From a candidate division BRC1 bacterium ADurb.BinA292 (GTDB taxonomy: Bacteria > Sumerlaeota > Sumerlaeia > MVZB01), in NCBI GenBank assembly GCA_002068205.1, contig MVZB01000171.1:1-7289 (forward strand): DNA of 7,289 nt. Direction: 5' to 3'. The first letter of the stretch is position 1, and the number at the start of each line of letters is the position of its first letter. This document shows positions 1-5,403 of the stretch, in pieces. The notes under the pieces were generated by a model, which was not told where the DNA came from, did not search any database, and saw only the letters and a list, made by a program, of their open reading frames with translations. A program made the translations under genes and the position numbers.

Positions 1-165
1 GGGTAAGGAAAGGGTTTGGGGGTGGCGATGCTGGGGGAAAATTTTGGGATGGAGGGGGAGAAGATTTCGAGAGCCGAGGACGAGGGACGAGAGCCGGGAG
101 CCGAATTCCGGGTAGGCCGTTGGGGGCGATGACGAGGAGGACGGACGAGCTGTGTTGAGGGGGAC
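1..165. other. non-coding left edge, no gene supported
   Basis: This stretch lies downstream of the minus-strand acyltransferase gene. Plus-strand frames read only short, low-complexity Gly/Arg-rich peptides that stop at about 4, 113 and 153. On the minus strand I find no ATG, GTG or TTG start here. It is strongly purine-biased on the plus strand, with G-runs at 1-3, 12-14, 18-22, 33-37, 46-48 and 54-58. The loops between several of these runs exceed 7 nt, so a compact G-quadruplex is not well supported. I see no hairpin followed by a T-tract that would terminate the minus-strand operon. The tail of a gene entering from the left cannot be excluded but looks unlikely. Confidence 0.6.
68..149. 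repeat. purine-rich short direct repeats (GACGAG / GAGCCG units)
   Basis: CGAGAGCCG occurs at 68-76 and again at 88-96, exactly 20 bp apart. GAGCCG occurs at 71-76, 91-96 and 98-103. GACGAG occurs at 79-84, 86-91, 131-136 and 144-149. The units are imperfect and irregularly spaced, so this is a degenerate simple repeat rather than a CRISPR or a clean tandem array. Its role is unknown; it may be a dispersed intergenic repeat of this genome or slippage-derived sequence. Confidence 0.45.
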
Positions 166-861
166 TCAGACGGCGCCGAGGTCGCGCAGGGCCTGTTCGA
201 GTTCCGCGTTGCAGCGGGCGTGCCACTGGCGGGAGTTTTCGCCGGGCCGCCGCTCGGGGAGGGGGCGGGGCTTGCCGAAGACGATCCGCAGCTTGCGCGG
301 CCGGGGAAAGAGCTGTCCGCGGCGCATGATGTGATAGGTCGACTGCATCTGGACGGGAATCCAGGGGACGCCGGGGAGGTCATCGAGGATGAGGATCCAC
401 CCGCGCTGAAGGGGCTGCATGGTCCCGGTGGGGGTGCGCTGGCCCTCGGGAAAGTAGAGCAGGGGCCAGCCGGCGCGCAGGATCCGTCGGCAGAGGCGGA
501 GCGCCTCGCGGTCGCCGCCGCCGCGCCGGATCGGCACGCCATGGTAGAAGCGGCGGCAGAGCCAGCCGAGCAGGGGGACCTCGAGGATTTCGGCGCGCGA
601 GAGGGCGTAGATCTCGCGGTTGAGCGCGGCGCCCACCATCGGCGGATCGATGAAGCTGGAATGGGTCGGCAGGATCAGCGCCGGGCCGCTGGGGGGGAAG
701 TGCTCCAGGCCGATGACCTCGCGCCGGCAATAGAGCCGGGCGACGGTGGACATCACGAAGTGGGTGAACCGGTAGAAACCGCGCAGGCCGGGATGCCAGG
801 GCTCCACGGCGGGCAGGCGCGCCGGCGCTTGCCCGGGCTCGGTGAGTTGCGATGCGCTCAT
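166..861 (-). CDS. PlsC-like 1-acyl-sn-glycerol-3-phosphate acyltransferase family protein
   Basis: This 231-residue protein has the LPLAT/PlsC acyltransferase motifs in order. Motif I is HSSFID with catalytic H67 and D72. Motif II is the VPIRR region at 109-113. Motif III is FPEGQRT at 137-143, with E139, G140 and R142 for phosphate binding. The motif IV region is WIPV at 167-170. The family transfers an acyl chain from acyl-ACP or acyl-CoA to lysophosphatidate or related acceptors at the inner membrane. No strong transmembrane helix is visible, so peripheral membrane association is likely. The reading frame is open upstream to 1002, but that extension is Arg/Pro-rich and overlaps the glycosyltransferase gene. 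I chose the ATG at 861-859, which forms an ATGA overlap with the upstream stop and implies translational coupling. A weak GGAG lies 14 nt upstream. Length and motifs fit the family. The true acceptor could be a glycolipid, ornithine lipid or phospholipid; the neighbouring glycosyltransferase suggests envelope lipid synthesis but does not settle it. Confidence 0.9.
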   Translation of the reverse strand: MSASQLTEPGQAPARLPAVEPWHPGLRGFYRFTHFVMSTVARLYCRREVIGLEHFPPSGPALILPTHSSFIDPPMVGAALNREIYALSRAEILEVPLLGWLCRRFYHGVPIRRGGGDREALRLCRRILRAGWPLLYFPEGQRTPTGTMQPLQRGWILILDDLPGVPWIPVQMQSTYHIMRRGQLFPRPRKLRIVFGKPRPLPERRPGENSRQWHARCNAELEQALRDLGAV

Positions 862-2324
862 GGGTGCGAGGGGGGCTCCGCGGGGGATCGGGGGTTGGGG
901 GCGCGCAAGCGCGCGAGCAATCGACCGAGCAGGCGGGGTCGCCGCGCGCCGCCGTCTGCTTCGCCCGGCTGGGCCCAGGCGGTGAGGTAGCGGGCGATCC
1001 ATTGGCGCGGATCGCTGGGGTCGGGGGCCGGGCGGGCGGCGGGGGACGCCCGCGCCACCCAGTCAAGAAACCCGGCGCAGGTGTGCTCGAAGAGATACTG
1101 GCGGCGGCAGAACTGACGGCCGGCCTCGCCCAGCCGGCGGCGCTCGGCGTCGTTCTCGAGCAGGCGAAGGACTTCGCCGGCCAGCGCGTCGGGATTGGCG
1201 GAGGGGAACGGGGCAAGCGCGCCGGCGGCGGCCATCTCCGCGACGACCTCGGAGCCGGTCGAAGCAACGACGGGGCAGCCGACCGCCGCGTGATAGAGCA
1301 GCCGGTTGCGCGCGCCGAGGTGGGTTTCGGCGCAGGGGCGGTCGGCGAGCAGGGCCACGTCGGCGAGCGCCAGCCAGCGGTTGGCCTCGGCGAGCGGAAG
1401 CCAGCCGAGGGCGTGGAAGCGATCGCGATGGGGGGAGGCGTCGACGCGCTCGCGGAAGAGTTCGAAGGGCCGCGCGAGGTAGCCGGGCAGGGCGCCGCCG
1501 GTGGCGACCAGGTGCAGATCGGGCCGGCGCGCCATCGCGCGCTCGATGCCGGCGACGAGGGTGGCCGGATCGGCCCAGGCGTTGAAGCCGCCCGACCAGA
1601 GGGCGACCCGGGCCGCGGGGGGCAAGCCGGCGGACGCGAAGGCGCGGGCGCGCTCGTCGGCGGACGGCGGCGGCCGGTCGTCGAGCGACTCCAGGCAGCA
1701 GGGCATCGGTTCAATGGGCGGGCCCGCCGGATGCCGGGCCTCCGGCGCCGCGGCGAGGCGGCCGGCGAGCGCGAGCTGGCCGAGGAGCGCGTCGCGCTGG
1801 CGGCGCGAGACGACGGAGAAGGCATCGGCGCGCAGCAGGGTCCGGAGCATCAGCTCCCAGACGAGCAAGGTCGAATCGAGCCGCTCCGGGCCGGGGGGGA
1901 GGAACTCGTTGCGGGCGTGGATTTCGGCGAGGGGGTCGCCGAAGAAATCGGCCCAGACGGGGGCGTCGGCAGCCAGGGCGCAGGCGCGCGCGGCGGCTTG
2001 CAGCGTGCCGACGCCGACGACGCGCTCGGGCGCCCAGGCCGCGACGAGGCTGGGGATTGCCGGATGAGACTTGAGGTCCTCGACCGTAAGAGCGAGGTGG
2101 CGCCAGCGCAGCGCGCCGCGCGATCGTTCCTCGGGCCGCGGCTCGTCGCGATCGAGCGCCGTGGCGTCCGGTTCGATCGTCAGGACGAGCGCTTCGTGGC
2201 CGGCCTTGAGAGCCGGCAGGAGGAAGTGGAGCAGGCGATTGGCGACGCCGGGAGCGTGCAGGGAGCCGCCGTCCGGAACCGGTCCGGCCCCCAGCAGGAG
2301 GAGTCGGCGCGGGGGGTGCGTCAT
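858..2324 (-). CDS. GT-B fold glycosyltransferase (GT4-like)
   Basis: This 488-residue protein looks like a two-domain GT-B glycosyltransferase. The N-terminal domain opens with a beta strand and Gly-rich loop (LLLLGAGPVPDGGS, 8-21) followed by a helix (ANRLLHFLLPALKAGHE). The C-terminal nucleotide-sugar domain starts near ALWSGGFNAW (241-250) and includes LHLVATGG (270-277), FHALGWLP (303-310), LALADVALLAD (318-328) and ETHLGARNRLLYHAAVGCPVV (from 333). The last segment is the donor-binding region. The first Glu of the usual EX7E motif may be E333, but the expected second Glu is absent (R341). The C-terminal tail (about 425-488) is Pro/Arg/Ala-rich and probably disordered or membrane-proximal. 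It has no signal peptide and is presumably cytoplasmic. It is first in a minus-strand pair and overlaps the acyltransferase by 4 nt, suggesting joint work on an envelope glycolipid or polysaccharide lipid. The ATG at 2324 has no clear Shine-Dalgarno sequence, and I saw no better start upstream. The donor sugar and acceptor cannot be read. Confidence 0.85.
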   Translation of the reverse strand: MTHPPRRLLLLGAGPVPDGGSLHAPGVANRLLHFLLPALKAGHEALVLTIEPDATALDRDEPRPEERSRGALRWRHLALTVEDLKSHPAIPSLVAAWAPERVVGVGTLQAAARACALAADAPVWADFFGDPLAEIHARNEFLPPGPERLDSTLLVWELMLRTLLRADAFSVVSRRQRDALLGQLALAGRLAAAPEARHPAGPPIEPMPCCLESLDDRPPPSADERARAFASAGLPPAARVALWSGGFNAWADPATLVAGIERAMARRPDLHLVATGGALPGYLARPFELFRERVDASPHRDRFHALGWLPLAEANRWLALADVALLADRPCAETHLGARNRLLYHAAVGCPVVASTGSEVVAEMAAAGALAPFPSANPDALAGEVLRLLENDAERRRLGEAGRQFCRRQYLFEHTCAGFLDWVARASPAARPAPDPSDPRQWIARYLTAWAQPGEADGGARRPRLLGRLLARLRAPNPRSPAEPPSHP

Positions 2325-2380
2325 GGGGCGGTGGAATGGGGCATGGTCGGTGGTTTTCCGGGACAGATGGGAGCAGTTGG

Positions 2381-2394
2381 AATCCCGCGGGATT
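2381..2394. promoter_or_regulatory. 14-bp perfect palindrome, candidate operator
   Basis: AATCCCGCGGGATT is a perfect inverted repeat (AATCCCG/CGGGATT) between the divergent operons. The left arm, extended to GGAATCC (2379-2385), recurs as a direct repeat at 2408-2414, inside the near-palindrome TTCCCGGAA (2403-2411). The site is upstream of the plus-strand promoter candidate and downstream of the likely start of minus-strand transcription. That position suits a dimeric regulator of either or both operons. In RNA it could also form a 5-bp hairpin with a CGCG loop. No binding family is recognised. Confidence 0.45.
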
Positions 2395-2414
2395 GAGGTT
2401 CGTTCCCGGAATCC

Positions 2415-2443
2415 TTTTTACATCTTCCGGCGGCGGACTTAAA
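2415..2443 (-). promoter_or_regulatory. weak candidate promoter for the glycosyltransferase operon
   Basis: Read on the minus strand, TTTAAG (2443-2438) as -35 and TAAAAA (2420-2415) as -10 are separated by 17 nt. The -35 matches consensus poorly (3 of 6) and the -10 moderately (4 of 6). Transcription would start near 2408, giving a leader of about 84 nt before the ATG at 2324. It uses the same A/T-rich island as the plus-strand promoter, which lowers its independent support. Confidence 0.25.
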
Positions 2444-2445
2444 CT
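2417..2445 (+). promoter_or_regulatory. candidate sigma70-type promoter for the M16 peptidase operon
   Basis: TTTACA (2417-2422, 5 of 6 to TTGACA) and TAAACT (2440-2445, 4 of 6 to TATAAT) are separated by 17 nt. They sit in the only A/T-rich island of an otherwise GC-rich gap. The predicted start of transcription is about 2452, leaving roughly 130 nt of untranslated leader before the ATG at 2584. Confidence 0.5.
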
Positions 2446-2451
2446 GGACGA

Positions 2452-2583
2452 TCCGTGTTCCGCGGACGATCGACCGAACAGGCCAACGGGGCGCCGCGGG
2501 CGGGGGCGTTCAGCGGCCCACCATACGACTGGAAGCCCCCAGAACACAACAGGAAGTGAGGCGCGCGGCGGCGCGGCCCGAGC
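2452..2583 (+). other. long 5' leader of the peptidase operon, possible structured RNA
   Basis: The leader runs from the predicted transcription start to the peptidase ATG. GTGTTC (2455-2460) can pair with GAACAC (2542-2547), enclosing GGGGGC (2502-2507) paired with GCCCCC (2535-2540). Alternatively TGTTC (2456-2460) can pair with GAACA (2476-2480), so the two folds exclude each other. TCCGCGGA (2459-2466) is a small palindrome. The only ribosome-binding-like tract, AGGAAG (2551-2556), is 27 nt from the ATG, too far for normal use. In GC-rich sequence such short pairings arise by chance, and no known riboswitch class is recognised. Confidence 0.25.
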
Positions 2584-3867
2584 ATGATACGGCAGCATCA
2601 CACGACCCACCGGCACACGCTGGGCTGCGGCATGCCGCTGCTCCTGCTGGAGAATCACGAGGCGGCGGTGGCGACGGCCGACATCTGGGTGCGGACCGGG
2701 GCGGCGGATGAGCCGGAGGATTTAAGCGGCATTTCGCATTTCCTGGAGCACATGCTGTTCAAGGGGACCGAGAAGTGGGGGCTGGGGGAGATCGAGCGGG
2801 CGATCGAATCGGTGGGGGGCGTGAGCAACGCCGGGACGAGCTACGATTTCACGCACTATTACGTGACGCTGCCGGCCGCGCGGATCCGGACGGGGATCGA
2901 GATGCTGGCCGAGATGGTGCGCCACTCCACGCTGGACGCGGCGGAACTGGAGAAGGAGCGTCTGGTGATTCTGGAGGAGTATCGGCGCAAGCAGGACAAC
3001 CCGATCGGCGTGCTGTATGAGCTGCTCTATGGGGAACTGTTCGAGGCGGGGCCGTATCATCTGCCGGTGATCGGCAGCGAGGAAACGATCCGCGCGATCG
3101 ACCGGCCGGCGATGCTGGACTACTATCACCGGCGCTACGGGCCGGAGGGGGCGGTGCTGGTCGTGGCCGGGGACATCGAACCGGAGCGGGCGATCGAGTG
3201 GGCGGAGGCCGCGTTTGCCGGGTTCGACCGCCGCCGCGAGGAACTGACGCGGCGGCATCCGGTGCGCTACGGGCGGGGCAAGCGGGTGCATGAGCGCAAA
3301 CCGACGGGGGGCGAGGTGTATGTGGCGTATGCCTTCCCGGCGCCGGGGATGCAGGCGACCGAGGAGGTACTGCCGCTCGACATGGCGCAGTTCATCCTGG
3401 GGAGCGGGCGCGCCGCGCGGCTGCACCAGGAGCTCAAGGAGAAGCGCGGGCTCTGCTCGTCGATCAGTTCGTATTATCCGACGCATGCGCACGATTCGCT
3501 GTTCGTATTTGTGGCGACGTGCCAGCCGGGCCAGCGGGAAGGGCTGCGGGAGGCGTTGCTGGAGGAACTGCGGCGATTCGCGGCGGAGCCGCCGACGCCG
3601 CCGGCGATGAAACGGGCGCGGCGGCTGCTGGCCAGCTCGCACCTGTTCTCGATGGAAACGAGCAGCGGCGCTGCGAGCAACATCGGCTATTACTACACGC
3701 TGAGCGGTTCGACCGAGTTTTTCGATTCGTATCTGGAGAAGCTGGAGGCGTTGACGGCGGAGCAGGTCAGTGCGGCGACGGCGCGGGTGATCCATCCCGA
3801 GCGGCTGGAGGAGAGCCTGGTGGAGATTTCCGTCGGTCCCAACGGCGAGCTGAAGGGGGAAGGCTGA
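2584..3867 (+). CDS. M16 family zinc metallopeptidase, catalytic subunit
   Basis: This 427-residue protein has the inverted zinc motif HFLEH (H52, E55, H56) within SHFLEHMLFKGT. E125 and E132 lie in the LEKERLVILEE segment at the family spacing for the third zinc ligand (E132). The second half is the M16 C-terminal domain, with GSGRAARLHQELKEKRG at 273-289. In the usual RGLxY signature, R288 is present but the tyrosine position is S292 (RGLCS), so half of the substrate-binding R/Y pair is missing. There is no signal peptide or membrane segment, so a cytoplasmic oligopeptidase or processing role is likely; the substrate is unknown. Length fits a one-unit bacterial M16B protein. The ATG at 2584 is forced by an in-frame TGA at 2557-2559 with no start between, although the local ribosome-binding site is poor. 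The N-terminus is His-rich (five His in residues 5-11). Its stop overlaps the start of the next M16 gene, suggesting a complex with that partner. Confidence 0.93.
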   Translation: MIRQHHTTHRHTLGCGMPLLLLENHEAAVATADIWVRTGAADEPEDLSGISHFLEHMLFKGTEKWGLGEIERAIESVGGVSNAGTSYDFTHYYVTLPAARIRTGIEMLAEMVRHSTLDAAELEKERLVILEEYRRKQDNPIGVLYELLYGELFEAGPYHLPVIGSEETIRAIDRPAMLDYYHRRYGPEGAVLVVAGDIEPERAIEWAEAAFAGFDRRREELTRRHPVRYGRGKRVHERKPTGGEVYVAYAFPAPGMQATEEVLPLDMAQFILGSGRAARLHQELKEKRGLCSSISSYYPTHAHDSLFVFVATCQPGQREGLREALLEELRRFAAEPPTPPAMKRARRLLASSHLFSMETSSGAASNIGYYYTLSGSTEFFDSYLEKLEALTAEQVSAATARVIHPERLEESLVEISVGPNGELKGEG

Positions 3868-5135
3868 TGGAAGCGGCGCACGGGGGGTCGTCGGGGCCGG
3901 TGCGGTTCGAACGGATGAAGATCGGCGGGGCCGACGCGCTGCTGGCGCCGCGGCCGGGGACGGGCCTGCTGGCGCTGGCGGCGATCATCCGGCGGGGTTC
4001 GGCCGATGAGCGCGAGGGGGAACACGGGCTGGCGTCGTTCACCGCGTCGATGCTGCTGCGCGGGACGCAGCGGCGCAGTTCGGAACAGATTGCGTTCGAT
4101 CTGGAGTCGCTCGGCGCGATCGCGGGCGAAGGGGACGGGATGGACACGTGCAGCCTGAACGTGCGCTGCAGCGCGGAGGCGGCGCCGCGCGCGCTGGAGA
4201 TCCTGTTCGAGTCGCTGCGGGAGCCGGCGTTTGATGCGCGGGAACACGAGGTGCATCGGCAGGAGTTGCTCGCGCACCTGCGGATGATCGAGGATGAGAA
4301 ATTCAGCTACACCTATCGCGAATACGTCAAGGCGATGTTCACGGGGCACGGATACGGCCACGCCAGCGAGGGCGAACTGGCCGATGCCGAGCGGATCACG
4401 CCGGCGGACTGCCGGCGCTGGCATGCGGAGATGATCCGGCCGGAGACACTGCTGATCGCGGCGGTGGGGGATTTTGAGGTGGGGGCGCTGCGCGATCTGT
4501 TGGCGGGGTTGCTCGCCGACTGGCCGGTGAACGACGGGCCGGTGCGGCCGCGGATCGCGACGCAGCCGCCGGCCGACCACCCGCGCGAGCTGGAACTGCG
4601 CAAGCCGGAGCTGAACCAGGGCTTCATCGTCGGCGGGTTCCGGACGCCGCCGATCACCGATCCGGATTATGCGGCGCTGCGGCTGGGGTCGGCCGCGCTT
4701 GGCGAAGGGTTCGCGGGGCGGATTTTCACGGAGCTGCGGGAGAAGCGCTCGCTGGCCTATGCGCTGGGGGCGACGCTGCGTTCCTATCGGCTGACGGGGC
4801 ATCAGGTACTCTACATCGGGACGAAGCCTGAATCGATCGAAGAGGCGCGCGCGGGCCTGCTGCGCGAGGCGGACTATTTGAAGCACAACCTGCTGAGCGA
4901 CGAGGAGCTGAACCGCGCCCGCGAGTATGTGCTGGGGAAATTCGTGATGGGGCAGCAGTCCCACGCCCAGCGGGTCAGCCACCTGGCGTGGTGGGAAGAC
5001 GCCGCGGGCGACGCCGCCGAGGGGTGGCGGTATCCGGAGCGGCTGAGGGGGGTGACGGCCGCCCAGGTGCGCGAGGCGGCGCGCAAGTGGTGGGTGGAGC
5101 CGACCATGGCGGTGTTGCGGCCCGAGGCGGGATGA
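3867..5135 (+). CDS. M16 family protein, zinc-site-deficient partner subunit
   Basis: This 422-residue protein aligns with the upstream peptidase but lacks the catalytic site. The segment matching SHFLEHMLFKGT reads ASFTASMLLRGT, so HxxEH has become S57xxA60S61 and zinc binding is not expected. The C-terminal domain is well kept: GEGFAGRIFTELREKRSLAY (279-298) has R294 and Y298, the substrate-binding R/Y pair that the upstream protein has half lost. In known M16B heterodimers one chain supplies the zinc site and the other the R/Y pair; by inference this is the non-catalytic chain of such a complex. The start ATG shares one base with the preceding TGA (TGATG at 3865-3869). An AAGGGGGAAGG tract just upstream (3853-3863) is a good ribosome-binding site. 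The same frame is open back to 3519, but that part lies inside the upstream gene and is a shadow. There is no signal peptide. Activity without the partner would be unexpected. Confidence 0.92.
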   Translation: MEAAHGGSSGPVRFERMKIGGADALLAPRPGTGLLALAAIIRRGSADEREGEHGLASFTASMLLRGTQRRSSEQIAFDLESLGAIAGEGDGMDTCSLNVRCSAEAAPRALEILFESLREPAFDAREHEVHRQELLAHLRMIEDEKFSYTYREYVKAMFTGHGYGHASEGELADAERITPADCRRWHAEMIRPETLLIAAVGDFEVGALRDLLAGLLADWPVNDGPVRPRIATQPPADHPRELELRKPELNQGFIVGGFRTPPITDPDYAALRLGSAALGEGFAGRIFTELREKRSLAYALGATLRSYRLTGHQVLYIGTKPESIEEARAGLLREADYLKHNLLSDEELNRAREYVLGKFVMGQQSHAQRVSHLAWWEDAAGDAAEGWRYPERLRGVTAAQVREAARKWWVEPTMAVLRPEAG

Positions 5136-5190
5136 GGCCCGGCACGGGGTGAGCGGCGCGCCAGGCCCCGCGCGGCGGCCGCGACCCACG

Positions 5191-5229
5191 GAAATTCAGC
5201 GCAAAATACAAAGACGCGAAGAAGAACCG
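5191..5229. other. A-rich island with GCAAAA/ACAAAGACGCGAAG-like units
   Basis: This is the only A/T-rich segment in the gap and carries loosely repeated GCAAAA, ACAAAGACGC and GCGAAGAAGAAC blocks at roughly 10-nt spacing. TACAAA (5207-5212) could act as a -10 box, but no -35 sits at the right distance. It resembles, from general memory only, the degenerate CAAAGACGC-type intergenic repeats seen in several environmental phyla. Function unknown. Confidence 0.25.
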
Positions 5230-5256
5230 GAAGGCTTGGCGCCGGCGGCGCGGCGG

Positions 5257-5281
5257 GGCTGTGTCAATTCGCGAAACAGCC
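5257..5281. promoter_or_regulatory. inverted repeat with a nested 8-bp palindrome
   Basis: GGCTGT (5257-5262) and ACAGCC (5276-5281) form a perfect 6-bp inverted repeat separated by 13 nt. The spacer contains the perfect palindrome TTCGCGAA (5268-5275), off-centre toward the right arm. As DNA this could be an operator upstream of the ABC operon; as RNA it would be a hairpin. There is no T-tract after it on either strand, so it is not a typical terminator. Confidence 0.3.
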
Positions 5282-5389
5282 GGGGCGGGGGCTAAGCCGG
5301 ACGGGTCTGCGTGCCGATAAGGCCGGTGGAGGCGTCGCAAATGGCGCGACTCCGGCCGTGGGTTGCGCTACGTCCTCCTGATCGTGAAC

Positions 5390-5394
5390 AGGGA
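5390..5394 (+). promoter_or_regulatory. ribosome binding site supporting the ATG at 5404
   Basis: AGGGA lies 9 nt before the ATG at 5404, a good spacing. A competing GGAGG at 5328-5332 lies 8 nt before an in-frame ATG at 5341. Initiation at 5404 is preferred because the protein family begins close to the IEVNQLHIGYG strand, and the 21 extra residues from 5341 look unlike it. Confidence 0.5.
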
Positions 5395-5403
5395 TGGTTC
5401 AGG

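Larger units (their letters stand above)
5136..5403. other. intergenic region between peptidase and ABC exporter operons
   Basis: I find no gene in these 268 bases. A GTG at 5311 and an ATG at 5341 are in frame with the ABC ATPase but would only add Arg/Pro-rich residues. Compact inverted repeats occur at 5171-5183 (CGCGG/CCGCG) and 5239-5251 (GCGCC/GGCGC), but neither is followed by a T-tract, so no intrinsic terminator is supported. A TTGACA box reads on the minus strand at 5267-5262 without a matching -10. I see no convincing plus-strand promoter for the ABC operon; the A/T-rich island at 5191-5213 is the likeliest place. Confidence 0.5.

Noticed and set aside
1..58. G-quadruplex in the G-run cluster at the left edge
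   Set aside because: Loops of 8 and 10 nt separate the runs, so the usual four-run pattern with short loops is not met.
862..1002. Longer 278-residue start for the acyltransferase
   Set aside because: The extension is Arg/Pro-rich, lies inside the glycosyltransferase gene and precedes the conserved domain; the ATGA overlap at 861 gives a better start.
852..2396. Plus-strand open frame of 514 codons across the glycosyltransferase gene
   Set aside because: It is antisense to a gene with clear glycosyltransferase features; its translation is Gly/Arg/Ala-rich without any recognisable domain, as expected of stop-poor antisense frames at high GC.
3693..5189. Minus-strand open frame of 498 codons opposite the second M16 gene
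   Set aside because: Arg/Pro/Gln-rich antisense shadow with no domain; the plus strand holds an unmistakable M16 protein.
5171..5251. Intrinsic terminators at the GC-rich hairpins after the second M16 gene
   Set aside because: The stems at 5171-5183 and 5239-5251 are short and not followed by T-runs on either strand.
5239..5267. Minus-strand promoter based on a perfect TTGACA (5267-5262)
   Set aside because: No -10-like sequence lies 16-18 nt downstream on that strand, and there is no minus-strand gene for it to serve.
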